DNA from: Isoptericola luteus
Lineage (GTDB): Bacteria > Actinomycetota > Actinomycetes > Actinomycetales > Cellulomonadaceae
Assembly: GCF_020297055.1 (NCBI RefSeq)
Contig: NZ_JAIXCQ010000005.1
Coordinates: forward strand, 186,001-250,000
Reading direction: 5' to 3'
DNA: 64,000 nucleotides
In this document: positions 18,571 through 27,913 of the stretch, in pieces
Layout: the number at the start of each line of letters is the position of its first letter
Numbering within the stretch: position 1 is the stretch's first letter
Made by a program: the position numbers and the translations under genes
Notes under the pieces: generated by a model
Told to the model about the DNA's origin: nothing
The model's input: the letters and a program-made list of their open reading frames with translations, nothing else
Databases searched by the model: none

Positions 18571-18697
18571 GATTCCTCCTGAGACAGACGTGTGGTCGTC
18601 TTGGTCGACCGTGCGACGTCGCCGCATGTGACAACCCGGGTAATCTGCCTCCGAGGGCGGCCACAGACGTGACGCTCGCCGCGAGCCCAGGAGTCCG

Positions 18698-21496
18698 ATG
18701 AGCACCAAGTCGCTGCCGAAGCTGGTCGGACGGGTACCCGAGCGTGCGGTCCTGGACGATCTGCTCGTCCGCCTTCGCAGCGGGGACTCGGCCGTTCGGG
18801 TTCTGCGAGGTGCGGCCGGAGAGGGAAAGACGGCACTGCTCGACTACGTGACCGCCCAGGCATCGGGGATCACGGTGACTCGGGCGCAAGGCGTCGAGGC
18901 TGACATGGAACTGCCATACGCCAGCCTGCACCAGTTGTGCACCCCGTTCCTCAGCGAGATCCCCGCCCTGCCCGGGCCACAGCGTGACGCCCTCCAGGTC
19001 GCCTTCGGCATCGCGGCCGGTGACCCGCCCGACCGGTTCCTGGTCGGGCTGGCCGTGCTGACCCTGCTCACCCGGGCATCTGAGCCCAGGCCGGTGCTCG
19101 TCGTGGTAGACGACGCGCAATGGTTGGACCAGGTCTCGCGTCAGACGCTCGAGTTCGTGGCCCGACGGCTGCTTGCCGAGTCCGTCGCGATGGTCTTCGC
19201 CGTTCGGGAGCCGGAAGGGACGGCAGCGCTGACCGGGCTCGCCGAGCTCAAGGTCGAGGGACTCGACCCGGTCTCCGCCGGCGAGCTGCTCGACATCGCG
19301 GTCGGTGGTGGACTGGAGGGGCCGGTCCGGGAGCGGCTGGTCGCGGAGACCCATGGGAATCCGCTCGCGCTGCTCGAGCTCTCACGCGGTCGCAGCGGGG
19401 CGGAACTGGTCTACGGCCTGGATGCTGCCGACACGCCGTCGGTCTCGAGCCGTGTGGAGGAGGACTTCGCACGCCGGCTGGAGTCCCTCCCAGCATCGAC
19501 GCGGACTCTGTTGCTCCTGGCCGCCGCCGAGCCCGTGGGTGACAGCCGGTTGCTTCAACGGGCGGCCGGTCACCTGGGCATCACGCCAGATGCCGCGCCG
19601 GCCAAGGCCGCCGGGCTCATCGAGTTCGGCGAGTCGATCCGGTTCCGCCATCCCCTCGCTCGCTCCGCCGTCTACCGTGCGGCGACACCGCAGGAGCGCC
19701 GCAGCGTTCATCGGGCGCTCGCGTCCGCCACGGATCCCAAGCTGGAGCCCGACCGGCGAGCGTGGCACGCCGCGCAGTCGTGCGACGGTCCCGACGAGAA
19801 GGTCGCCGAGGCGTTGGAGCAGGCGGCCGATCGAGCGCGGCAACGCGGTGGCATGGCAGCCGAGGCAGTGCTCCTCGAGCGGGCTGCCGACCTGACGCCC
19901 GACCAGGGACTGCGGGGACGCCGGGCCCTTGCCGCGGCGGAGGCGCACTTCTCCGCCGCGTCTCCCGACCGTGCCACGGAGATGGCGTCCGTCGCGGATC
20001 TCTGCCCGTTGAGCCCGCTCGACCGTGCTCGGCTCACCCGCTTGCGCGCACGCGTCCTGTTCGCGCGAAGTCGGAGCGACGAGGCCGCCCCGCTTCTCCT
20101 GGACGCCGCGTCGACGTTCGCGACGGAGAAATCCGCGCTGGCGCGCGAGACCTACCTCGAGGCGATCAGCGCGACGGTCTTCTCCGGCCGGGTCCACGGG
20201 CCGTCCGGTGCCGTCGCCGCCGCGTCGGCGGCGCGCGAGCTCGGCGCGGCAACGCCGGGCTCTGCCCCGTCCGACGTCCTGCTGGACGCTGTGGCGATGC
20301 TGCTCTCCGACGGCCCGGGCGAGGGCGTTCCGGCCCTGAGAGCCGCGCTCGAGCCGTTCGCGCACGAGGTGCTCGACGGCCGCGACGCCACGATGAGGTG
20401 GCTCCTGTTGGCGCCGGTCGCGTTGGAGGCGTTCATCCACCACGCATGGGACCTGAACGCGTGGGACGTCCTGTCCGCCCGCGCCGTGCGCCTGGCCCGA
20501 GACATCGGAGCCCTCGGGGTGTTGCCGCCCGCGCTCATCTACGCGAGCGGCGTGGACATCCACCACGGCGACCTGACACGGGCCGCCGGCCTGATCGACG
20601 AGGCCGACGCGATCGCCGCTGCGACCGGCAACGCCCCGCACGCCTACGCCGCGCTCGTCCATGCGGCGTGGCGGGGCGTCGAGGGCCCCGCCACAGCCCT
20701 CATCGACGAGGCACGTCACCGAGCCACGGAGCGCGGTGAGGTGTCCCTCCTCGGCGTGACGGGATACGTCCAGGGAGTGCTGTTCAACGGGCTGGCGCGG
20801 TACGACGAGGCTCTGGCGGCCTCGCAGACCGGAATCGACCACGACGGGTTCAACTTCACGGGCCTGTCGTTGGTCGAACACATCGAGGCCGCAGTGCGCT
20901 GCGGTGCGCCGGAGCAGGCGGAGCAGTCCTTCGCTCGCCTCGATGCGCTGACACTGGCGGCCGACACCGGGTGGGCGCAGGGGATCCGGGCACGGTGTGC
21001 CGCTCTCGTCGGCGCCGGCGGCGAGCCCGACGCGCTCTACCGCAGCGCCCTCGAACACCTGAGACGAGACCGGGTCGTCGTCGAGGTCGGACGGACCCAC
21101 CTCCTGTACGGCGAATGGTTACGCCGGGAGGGCCGACGTTCGGACGCCAGGGAACAGCTCCGGGCGGCGCACGACATGTTCGAGGAGATGTCGGCGAGAG
21201 CCTTCGCCGAGCGAGCACGCCGTGAGCTGCTCGCCACGGGCGACCAGGTTCGGGTGCGCAGCGTAGAGCCAGCGGCGCGCCTGACTGCTCAGGAGGCGCA
21301 GATCGCCGCGTTGGCAGCAGACGGCATGACGAACCCGAAGATCGGCGCGGAGCTCTTCCTCAGCCCGCACACGGTCGAATGGCACCTTCGCAAGGTGTAC
21401 GTGAAGCTCGGCATCTCCTCCCGCCGCGAGCTGCCCGGCGCGCTCGCTGCGATCGAACCCGACGGTGTGACCCGCGGTATACGCACGCCCGCGTGA
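18698..21496 (+). CDS. Large LuxR-family (LAL) ATP-binding transcriptional regulator 1
   Basis: 932 residues. An AAA/STAND-type ATPase at the N-terminus has Walker A GAAGEGKT (residues 38-45) and Walker B VLVVVDDAQWLD (about 131-142); a long helical repeat region follows, and the last 65 residues are a LuxR helix-turn-helix (LTAQEAQIAALAADGMTNPK, then LSPHTVEWHLRKVYVKLGI). LAL proteins are activators that sense a ligand or partner through the helical region. It is divergent from the orphan flavoprotein. Three close relatives lie in the same window (22581, 33954 and 49925). Confidence 0.93.
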   Translation: MSTKSLPKLVGRVPERAVLDDLLVRLRSGDSAVRVLRGAAGEGKTALLDYVTAQASGITVTRAQGVEADMELPYASLHQLCTPFLSEIPALPGPQRDALQVAFGIAAGDPPDRFLVGLAVLTLLTRASEPRPVLVVVDDAQWLDQVSRQTLEFVARRLLAESVAMVFAVREPEGTAALTGLAELKVEGLDPVSAGELLDIAVGGGLEGPVRERLVAETHGNPLALLELSRGRSGAELVYGLDAADTPSVSSRVEEDFARRLESLPASTRTLLLLAAAEPVGDSRLLQRAAGHLGITPDAAPAKAAGLIEFGESIRFRHPLARSAVYRAATPQERRSVHRALASATDPKLEPDRRAWHAAQSCDGPDEKVAEALEQAADRARQRGGMAAEAVLLERAADLTPDQGLRGRRALAAAEAHFSAASPDRATEMASVADLCPLSPLDRARLTRLRARVLFARSRSDEAAPLLLDAASTFATEKSALARETYLEAISATVFSGRVHGPSGAVAAASAARELGAATPGSAPSDVLLDAVAMLLSDGPGEGVPALRAALEPFAHEVLDGRDATMRWLLLAPVALEAFIHHAWDLNAWDVLSARAVRLARDIGALGVLPPALIYASGVDIHHGDLTRAAGLIDEADAIAAATGNAPHAYAALVHAAWRGVEGPATALIDEARHRATERGEVSLLGVTGYVQGVLFNGLARYDEALAASQTGIDHDGFNFTGLSLVEHIEAAVRCGAPEQAEQSFARLDALTLAADTGWAQGIRARCAALVGAGGEPDALYRSALEHLRRDRVVVEVGRTHLLYGEWLRREGRRSDAREQLRAAHDMFEEMSARAFAERARRELLATGDQVRVRSVEPAARLTAQEAQIAALAADGMTNPKIGAELFLSPHTVEWHLRKVYVKLGISSRRELPGALAAIEPDGVTRGIRTPA

Positions 21497-21593
21497 CCCG
21501 TCTGTCGGCGACAGGCTCCCGCACCCGTCATAGGCGATGACCTGCGAAGATACTGATTTCCCCATGGTCCGTGGTGGCACACCACGGGTACCC

Positions 21594-21629
21594 CCACGGA
21601 CTCGCCCACGCACTCGACCACGGACTCCC
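21594..21629. repeat. Three imperfect 12-bp tandem repeats upstream of the ECF sigma gene
   Basis: CCACGGACTCGC, CCACGCACTCGA and CCACGGACTCCC follow one another in the 215-bp gap between the LAL regulator and the ECF sigma factor. They could be repeated activator sites, but with three units this may also be simple slippage. Nothing else was recognised in the gap. Confidence 0.5.
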
Positions 21630-21711
21630 GTGGCGCGGTGATCGGTGCCGCGGACGAAAGGTGAATGCACCGCCCTTGGAGGGCGACGGTCATTCTCCGA
21701 AGGAGTCCGAG

Positions 21712-22473
21712 ATGTACGCACCGAGCACCGACACCACGCCGACGATCGTGATAGCCGAGGAACCGTCCGAGGGGACTGACGCACCCGACATCGAGCTGCA
21801 GCAGGCGATCGCGTTCTTCGTCACGCAGCGTCCCCGGCTGTTCCGCATCGCCTACCGCGTCACCGGCGGCGATGTCTCGAGCGCCGAGGACGTGGTGCAG
21901 GAGGCGTGGCTGCGATGGCAGCGCACCGACAGGGGCGCGATCAAGAACCCCGAGGCGTTCCTGACCACGACGACCACCCGGCTGGCGATCAACGTCATTC
22001 AGTCGGCCCACCACCGCTACGAGGCACCGAGCGAGACCATCGCGGCCGAATCGGGGGACACGGTGTCCGACCCGTCCGGACAGGCCGACCAGTCGGCGGC
22101 CGTCGAGCAGGCCCTCGCCGTGCTGATGGCGCGGCTGACCCGGGCGGAGCTCGCCGCTTACCTGCTGCGGAGCATGTTCGACTACTCCTACGCAGACGTC
22201 TCGCGGCTGCTGCGCACGAGCGCCGTCAACGCGCGACAGCTGGTGAGCCGAGCCCGGTGGCGCATCGAACGGGGCACGGAGCGCTCCGCGGTGGAGCCTC
22301 GGTCCCACCGCCGCCTCGTGACGGCCTTCCTGACGGCCAGCCGTACGGGTGAGTTCGAGAGCCTGGAGCGATGCCTCGCCCACTACGTGCGCCCGGCGCT
22401 GAGCCTCGCGTCGGCACCCTCGAGGAAGCTTGCCGACATGCGCCGCGGGGCGACGCCCGCGCTGGCCGCATGA
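21712..22473 (+). CDS. ECF sigma factor, ECF41/SigJ-like with shortened C-terminus
   Basis: 253 residues. After about 30 unstructured residues come sigma region 2 (FRIAYRVTGGDVSSAEDVVQ, EAWLRWQ) and region 4 (YLLRSMFDYSYADVSRLLRT, ARQLVSRARWRI). In the ECF41 and SigJ groups a SnoaL-like domain of about 100 residues follows; here LVTAFLTASRTGEFESLERC matches its opening but the protein ends about 30 residues later with no core. ATG 21712 follows AAGGAG. Loss of this domain changes activity in the family, so the product may be constitutive or inactive. A LAL regulator follows on the same strand. Confidence 0.85.
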   Translation: MYAPSTDTTPTIVIAEEPSEGTDAPDIELQQAIAFFVTQRPRLFRIAYRVTGGDVSSAEDVVQEAWLRWQRTDRGAIKNPEAFLTTTTTRLAINVIQSAHHRYEAPSETIAAESGDTVSDPSGQADQSAAVEQALAVLMARLTRAELAAYLLRSMFDYSYADVSRLLRTSAVNARQLVSRARWRIERGTERSAVEPRSHRRLVTAFLTASRTGEFESLERCLAHYVRPALSLASAPSRKLADMRRGATPALAA

Positions 22474-22564
22474 GCGTACTCGCCACTGGAACGGGCACGC
22501 CGATACCACGGCCGCCGCGCCGCGCAGGTCGCTGGCGCGACGCGCTGGGCGTCGGGCGCGGCAG

Positions 22565-22570
22565 GATAAT
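22565..22570 (+). promoter_or_regulatory. Candidate -10 of the second LAL gene
   Basis: GATAAT stands 10 bases before the ATG at 22581 (and 4 before an in-frame GTG at 22575). No ribosome-binding site is seen between, which fits a leaderless or nearly leaderless transcript. Confidence 0.45.
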
Positions 22571-22580
22571 CTCGGTGACC

Positions 22581-25349
22581 ATGCAGCGATCTGGCGAGGC
22601 GTCGGGAAGGCTCCTAGGCCGGCGTCGCGAGTGCGCCGTCGTGGACGACCTCCTGCAGGCCGCCAGGGACGGCCAGGGCGCATCCATGGTCCTTCGTGGT
22701 GAACCCGGCATCGGCAAGTCCGCGCTGATCGAGTTCGCGCGTGCCAGCGCGCAGGGATTCAGGGTCATCAGCGTCGCCGGCGTAGAGGCGGAGACGGAAC
22801 TAGCCTTCGGCGGGCTGCACCAGCTGTGCGCGCCGTTGCTTGACCGATTCGCTCAGCTTCCTGCGCCGCAGCGGGCGGCGCTGGAGATCGCGTTCGGGAT
22901 GAGCGCGGGCAGTCCTCCCGATCGATTTCTCGTCGGGCTGGCCGTCCTCAGCCTGCTGGGTGACGCCGCCCAGGACGAGCCCGTGATCTGCCTCGTCGAC
23001 GACGCCCAGTGGCTCGATGAGATCTCTGCGCAGACGCTCGCCTTCGTCGCACGCCGACTGGTGGCCGAGCGGGCGGTTCTGTTGTTCGCCGAGCGCGTGC
23101 CGGCTCCACGCGCATACTTCGAGCGGCTGCCCGCGCTGCAGATCGTGGGACTTGCGGATCACGACGCCCGTGCGCTTCTGCAGACTGTCGCGCCCGGCCA
23201 GCTCGACATCCGAGTCCGTGAGCAGATCCTTGCCGAGGCGCGAGGCAATCCGCTCGCCATCCTGGAGCTACCCCGCGACCGGACGCCTCTGAGCGCTGCC
23301 GACCCGGTGGGGACCGGTGGACAACCGTTGGCGAGCCGCATCGAGACGGGGTTCCTGCACAGGATCGGGAACCTCGCGCCCGCCACACGGCAGCTGCTGC
23401 TCGTCGCGGCGGCCGAACCCGTGGGAGACGCGGCGCTTTTACAACGCGCGGGCGAGAGAATGGGCATCGACGTCGACGAGGCGGCACGGGAGGCGGAGAA
23501 CGCCGGGCTGGTCACCAGGCGCGGGATGGTTCGCTTTCGCCACCCGCTGGTCCGGTCGGCGGCCTATCGCGGGGCGACACCCCAGGAGCGCCGACGCGCG
23601 CATCAGGCGCTCGCGGACGCCATCGACCCGGCGCAAGACCCGGACCGCCGCCTGTGGCACCTGGCCAGCGCTGCACCGGAGCCTGCCGAGAGCGTCGCGA
23701 CCCAGATGGAGCAGGCGGCGTCGCGCTCGATGGAGCGCGGCGGCGTCGCGGCCGCCGCGGCATTCCTGGACCGAGCGTCGCGGCTCACCCCTGATCCTGC
23801 GCAACGAGGAAAGCGTGCGCTCGCGGCCGCCCAAGCCAAGAGCCAGGCCGGCGCCTACGACGAGGCGCTGGAACTGCTCGACATCGCCAGTCTCAGCCCG
23901 CTCAGCGCCTATGACGAGGCCAGGACGGACCTGGTGCGTGGCCGGCTGCAGTTCTTCTCTCGGAGCGCGGCCAAAGGACTTCCCCTGTTACTTTCCGCCG
24001 CAGGACGCCTGGAGAGGTTCGACCCGAAGCTGGCCAAGGAGACATACCGCGACGCCATGTACGCGGCTCTGACGGCCGGCAAGCTCGCCGGAGGGTCCAT
24101 CGAGCAGGTCGCGTCGGCGGTGCTGAACACGACGATCTCGAGCGAGCCCACCCGAGCCGATCTGCTCCTCGTGGGGCTGTCTCGCGTGATTGCTGACGGG
24201 TACGCCGCGGGCCTTCCGCAGATCCAGCGAGCTCTCACGAGCTACCGGACAGCGGCGCTGCCACCGGATGAGGCGCTCGGCTGGCTGCCGCTCGTGTGCC
24301 GCGTGGCTCACAACGCCTGGGACTTCGACACCTGGTCATCGCTCTCCGGATCCCTGGTCGAACTGGCGCGTGGCACCGGCGCCCTGTCAGTGCTCCCGTC
24401 GGCGCTGCTGCTGCGCCTGTCCAACCGGGTGTTCGCCGGGGAGCTCGCCGTGGCCGACGCGCTCGTGTCGGAGGCGGCGAACGTGGGCGACGTCACCGGC
24501 AGCAACGTCCTGGCCCACTATGCGGCGTTGGTCGTCGACCCGTGGAAGGGCCGGGAGTCGCAGGCGTTACGGACCATCCAGACGGTCACCGACGACTTCC
24601 TCCTGCGTGGCGAGGGGAAGGTCTCGACGGCGACCGGCTGGGCGGCTGCCGTGCTCTACAACGGTTTGGGCCGCTATGACGAGGCGTTCGACGCGGCTCG
24701 GCGCGGTGCGTCCTATCCCACCGAGATGGGTCTGTCGTCGTCCGCGATGGTCGAGCTCGTCTGGGCGGCGGCACATCTGGGCCGCCCGGGGGATGTGATC
24801 GCCGAGGCGAGGCGTGTCGTCGAGATGGCGGCGGCGAGCGGCACCGACTGGGCACTCGGGACCGCGGCGCTCGTCACTGCCATGGTCGGCAACGAACGTG
24901 ACACGGACGGGCGGTACCGGGAAGCGATCGAGCGGCTGGAGCGGGGCGGTACGCGCATGTTCGTCGCCAGGGCGCACCTGTCGTACGGCGAGTGGCTCCG
25001 CCGTTCGGGACGGCGATCCGAGGCGCGGCGGAACCTGGATCTCGCCCACCGGATGCTGAGCACGTTCGGAGCGGCCGCGTTCGCCGAGCGCGCCCGTCAG
25101 GAACTCGCCGCTGTCGGGGTGCAGATGCCCAAGCCGTCGCAGGACGCGAGCGCCGGCGTCGTCGATCTGACGCAGCAAGAGGCTCGCATCGCGCAGCTCG
25201 CGGCTGACGGTCTGACGAACCCCGAGATCGGCGCCCAACTCTTCCTGAGCGCACACACCGTCGAGTGGCACCTGCGCAAGGTCTTCTCGAAGCTGGGCAT
25301 CAGCTCGCGCAAGGACATCGGCGCACGGTTCGCGGATCTACAGGCCTGA
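22581..25349 (+). CDS. Large LuxR-family (LAL) ATP-binding transcriptional regulator 2
   Basis: 922 residues with the same plan as its neighbour at 18698: Walker A GEPGIGKS (residues 40-47), Walker B ICLVDDAQWLDE, helical repeats, and a C-terminal LuxR domain (LTQQEARIAQLAADGLTNPE, then LSAHTVEWHLRKVFSKLGI). The two are clearly paralogous over the whole length (for instance HPLVRSAAYRGATPQERRRA versus HPLARSAVYRAATPQERRSV). ATG 22581 chosen over the long upstream extension, which overlaps the sigma gene. Confidence 0.93.
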   Translation: MQRSGEASGRLLGRRRECAVVDDLLQAARDGQGASMVLRGEPGIGKSALIEFARASAQGFRVISVAGVEAETELAFGGLHQLCAPLLDRFAQLPAPQRAALEIAFGMSAGSPPDRFLVGLAVLSLLGDAAQDEPVICLVDDAQWLDEISAQTLAFVARRLVAERAVLLFAERVPAPRAYFERLPALQIVGLADHDARALLQTVAPGQLDIRVREQILAEARGNPLAILELPRDRTPLSAADPVGTGGQPLASRIETGFLHRIGNLAPATRQLLLVAAAEPVGDAALLQRAGERMGIDVDEAAREAENAGLVTRRGMVRFRHPLVRSAAYRGATPQERRRAHQALADAIDPAQDPDRRLWHLASAAPEPAESVATQMEQAASRSMERGGVAAAAAFLDRASRLTPDPAQRGKRALAAAQAKSQAGAYDEALELLDIASLSPLSAYDEARTDLVRGRLQFFSRSAAKGLPLLLSAAGRLERFDPKLAKETYRDAMYAALTAGKLAGGSIEQVASAVLNTTISSEPTRADLLLVGLSRVIADGYAAGLPQIQRALTSYRTAALPPDEALGWLPLVCRVAHNAWDFDTWSSLSGSLVELARGTGALSVLPSALLLRLSNRVFAGELAVADALVSEAANVGDVTGSNVLAHYAALVVDPWKGRESQALRTIQTVTDDFLLRGEGKVSTATGWAAAVLYNGLGRYDEAFDAARRGASYPTEMGLSSSAMVELVWAAAHLGRPGDVIAEARRVVEMAAASGTDWALGTAALVTAMVGNERDTDGRYREAIERLERGGTRMFVARAHLSYGEWLRRSGRRSEARRNLDLAHRMLSTFGAAAFAERARQELAAVGVQMPKPSQDASAGVVDLTQQEARIAQLAADGLTNPEIGAQLFLSAHTVEWHLRKVFSKLGISSRKDIGARFADLQA

Positions 25350-25382
25350 CAGTCGACAGACGTCAGGGGAACGGGTTCGCGG

Positions 25383-26015
25383 TCAACGGGCAGTCGGTGC
25401 CCGCAACGCGTCGACGAACAGGCCGACCATCGCCGCTATGTGGTCGGACTCGGCGTCGTACCCCGGTTCGGTCGCGACGGAGAGCATCACGCCTAGGAGA
25501 AGTGATGTGGCGCCCTGCGGGCTGACGTCCGCGCGGAGCGAGCCGCTGCGGGCGCCAGAAGCGAGGAATTCGGCGACGACCCTCGTGAGCACCTGGCGGG
25601 TGTGCGGGGCGGGGATGGTGCCGCTCGCCATGCCGGAACGGAGGGCTGGCCTCAGGCCGGGCTGGGTCGTCGTGAAGCGCACGTAGCGCTCGGCCCAGGT
25701 GCGGAGTGCCTCGTCGGGCGGGAAGTCATCGAGCAGCCCCGGTGCCGTTGCAGCCAGCTGGTCCAGCTCGGCGCTGTAGACAGCCTCGATGAGCGCTCCG
25801 AGGTTCGGAAAGTGGCGATAGAGCGTCCCGACCCCCACCCCTGCGTCGCGGGCGACGCCCTCGCACGTCAAGGCGCCCTGGTCATGCGCCAGAGCCGACC
25901 GCGCTGCGTCGACGAGTCGGTCGCGGTTGCGCTGTGCGTCTGCGCGCAGCGGCCGTGGCGTCCCGTCCGCCGCCCCGGTGGGCGAACTTACGTCGTGTGT
26001 CCGTGGCAACTTCAA
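25383..26015 (-). CDS. TetR-family repressor of the divergent aldo/keto reductase
   Basis: 210 residues. The N-terminal DNA-binding domain is RADAQRNRDRLVDAA to VGVGTLYRHFPNLGALIEAV, a normal TetR helix-turn-helix; the ligand domain resembles the TetR_C_7/SBDF type. It starts with TTG at 26015, preceded by GAAGG; no ATG or GTG is available before the DNA-binding domain. One of two matching palindromes directly covers its leader, so it probably represses itself and the aldo/keto reductase gene. Confidence 0.92.
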   Translation of the reverse strand: MKLPRTHDVSSPTGAADGTPRPLRADAQRNRDRLVDAARSALAHDQGALTCEGVARDAGVGVGTLYRHFPNLGALIEAVYSAELDQLAATAPGLLDDFPPDEALRTWAERYVRFTTTQPGLRPALRSGMASGTIPAPHTRQVLTRVVAEFLASGARSGSLRADVSPQGATSLLLGVMLSVATEPGYDAESDHIAAMVGLFVDALRAPTAR

Positions 26016-26016
26016 T

Positions 26017-26070
26017 CGGAAGCCCTTCCGGTGTGGGGTAACGTATCTAAGCGGAAGGTCTTCCGCTTAG
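26017..26070. promoter_or_regulatory. Two palindromic operators between tetR and the aldo/keto reductase gene
   Basis: Site 1 (26017-26030) is CGGAAG-CC-CTTCCG; site 2 (26047-26070) is a perfect 24-bp palindrome, CTAAGCGGAAG-GT-CTTCCGCTTAG read as two 11-bp arms with a 2-bp centre. Both share CGGAAG-N2-CTTCCG, and their centres are 35 bp apart. This fits two TetR dimers controlling both divergent promoters. Confidence 0.85.
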
Positions 26071-26097
26071 TGCCATGCTCCCACAGGAACTGAGGTC

Positions 26098-27012
26098 GTG
26101 ACCATGACAGCTCTCATCCCCGCTGCTTCCGCCGGTCCGTCCGGCGCTCGGCGAGCCGAGATCGCGGGCCGGGCCGTTTCGGCTGTCGGCTACGGCGCGA
26201 TGCAGCTCGGTCGTCTGCGCCAGGATCGCGCTGCGGCCCTCTCGCTGGTTCGCCGAGCGTTCGAGCTCGGTGTCGACCACGTCGACACAGCACAGTTCTA
26301 CGCCGACGGGTGGGTCAACGGGCTTCTGCGCGAGGCGCTCCGGGCCCACGACGGGGTCGTCGTCGCGACCAAGGTCGGCGTCGAGCCGAGCGAGGCCGGC
26401 ATGCGACCCGCCCAACGACCGGAGCAGCTGCGCGCGGGCGTCGAGGAGAACTTGCGCGGCCTGGGGGTCGACCAGGTCTCGGTCGTCCACCTGCGACGCA
26501 TGGACGGGCTACCGATCCCTGACGAGCAGAGGGTCGACGTCGACGACCAGCTCGCCGAGCTCATCAGGATGCGTGACGAGGGCCTAGCTGGCGCGATCGG
26601 GCTGAGCAACGTCAGCCTGGACGTCGTCCAGCGTGCGCTGCCCGCCGAGGTCGCGAGCGTGCAGAACAACTACAGTGTCGTGGCTCGCGACGGTGAAGAC
26701 CTCCTGAAGCTGACGATCGACGAGCAGATCGCCTGGGTGCCGTTCTATCCGCTCGGCGGCACGGTGTCGGGCGCGCCGAAGGTGACCGACGAGCCCGTGG
26801 TGCGATCCGCGGCAGCGCGTCTCGGGCTCACGCCGGCCCAGGTGGGACTGGCCTGGCTCCTCCATCGCGCGCCGAATGCCCTGCTCATCCCTGGCACGGC
26901 CTCGATCGAGCACCTGCGGGACAACGTCGCGGTGGGTGAGATCGTGCTCGACGACTCGACGCTCGAAGCGCTGGACTCCGTCTGGACCGATCCTTCGGTG
27001 GCAGGGCGGTAA
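26098..27012 (+). CDS. Aldo/keto reductase
   Basis: 304 residues, TIM-barrel aldo/keto reductase: VGYGAMQLGR, the catalytic-Asp/Tyr region GVDHVDTAQFYADGWVN, the Lys strand GVVVATKVG, and the C-terminal cofactor region LLIPGTASIEHLRDNV. It should reduce aldehydes or ketones with NADPH. GTG 26098 (AGGA nine bases upstream) is listed; ATG 26104 is an equal choice. Controlled in all likelihood by the divergent TetR through the paired palindromes. Confidence 0.92.
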   Translation: MTMTALIPAASAGPSGARRAEIAGRAVSAVGYGAMQLGRLRQDRAAALSLVRRAFELGVDHVDTAQFYADGWVNGLLREALRAHDGVVVATKVGVEPSEAGMRPAQRPEQLRAGVEENLRGLGVDQVSVVHLRRMDGLPIPDEQRVDVDDQLAELIRMRDEGLAGAIGLSNVSLDVVQRALPAEVASVQNNYSVVARDGEDLLKLTIDEQIAWVPFYPLGGTVSGAPKVTDEPVVRSAAARLGLTPAQVGLAWLLHRAPNALLIPGTASIEHLRDNVAVGEIVLDDSTLEALDSVWTDPSVAGR

Positions 27013-27135
27013 CCCGGCTTCTGTGTCAGGACGACCCGGCTGTCACGGATCGTCGGCCGGCCCGGTCGAATCTTCTGTCGCACGACGCTCTGCCCCTCCG
27101 TGGGCGGGTCCATTGCAGGGGAGGCGGAAGTTCAC

Positions 27136-27306
27136 ATGCTGAGCAAATGGGAAGAGCGCCGGCTGGCGGACATCGGATACGAGCTTCGCCTCGACCGCGC
27201 GCTCGAGCGGGTGATCGGCGCGCCGACCCGCAGCGAGCTCCGCCGGCTGGCCTTCAGGAGGCGCTGGGCGGCGTTCAAGCGGAGATGGTTCACGCCCTGG
27301 CCGTGA
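27136..27306 (+). CDS. Short DUF3040-like protein
   Basis: 56 residues; the beginning (MLSKWEERRLADIGYELRLD) follows the pattern of DUF3040 proteins (LSE-x-E-x-R-x-L-x-x-I-E), which in actinobacteria usually continue into two membrane helices. Here the protein ends with a basic and aromatic tail and no membrane segment, so it is a short or cut version. A GAGGCGG site stands before the ATG. The last 17 bases overlap the 3' end of the convergent tetR gene. Confidence 0.6.
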   Translation: MLSKWEERRLADIGYELRLDRALERVIGAPTRSELRRLAFRRRWAAFKRRWFTPWP

Positions 27307-27880
27307 CGGCGTGTCTCGGTGACAAGGGGGGCGAGTCATCCGCGTGACGAAGTCCGGTGACGAGGAGCGAGAGAAAGTATGGCCAGCGTCCCGGGTCGCC
27401 GGTCGCGCATGCGCCTTGATACGCGGCGGTCATCATCCCGACCACCACTCGGCCAGTGACGTCAGCACGTACCGCGCCGGCCTCCACCGCGCGGCGGGCC
27501 AGGAGGTCGGCGACGTTCTCGAGGCGCATCCGCCGTTCCGTCAGGCCCGGGATCGCGAGCTCTGCCGTCGACGCGAGTTGGCAGAAGGCCTGATCTCGTG
27601 CCTGCAGCCTGATCCCGGCGGCAACGAACTCCCGTAGTGCCTGCAGCGGGTCGGTCGCGTCGAGCAGGCCCTCGGCCTGTTCGACGAGCTCGTTGACCAG
27701 GCCGGCGACGACGGCAGAGACCAGGTCCTCCTTCGAGGCGAAATGCCGGAAGACCGTGCCCTTGGCGACTCCCGCTCGATCGGCGATGTCGGACACCGAC
27801 GCGCTCAGGCCTGAACTTGCCAGGACGCTGGCGGCGGCCGAGATGACCGCCTCGCGGTTACGTGCAGCATCCGCGCGCAT
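27290..27880 (-). CDS. TetR-family regulator
   Basis: 196 residues. DNA-binding domain MRADAARNREAVISAAASVL to GVAKGTVFRHFASKEDLVSA; C-terminal part of the SACE_7040-like/TetR_C_33 style. ATG 27880 follows AAGGAGG at good spacing, so the upstream ATG at 27925 is not used. It diverges from an SDR gene that carries a frameshift, across a gap with two similar palindromes. Confidence 0.92.
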   Translation of the reverse strand: MRADAARNREAVISAAASVLASSGLSASVSDIADRAGVAKGTVFRHFASKEDLVSAVVAGLVNELVEQAEGLLDATDPLQALREFVAAGIRLQARDQAFCQLASTAELAIPGLTERRMRLENVADLLARRAVEAGAVRADVTGRVVVGMMTAAYQGACATGDPGRWPYFLSLLVTGLRHADDSPPLSPRHAVTARA

Positions 27881-27913
27881 CGCGACCACCTCCTTCGCCG
27901 GGCACGCTAGCAG

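Noticed and set aside
19382-21100. 572-codon open frame antisense to LAL 1
   Set aside because: The LAL protein on the plus strand has full-length family similarity; the antisense frame has none.
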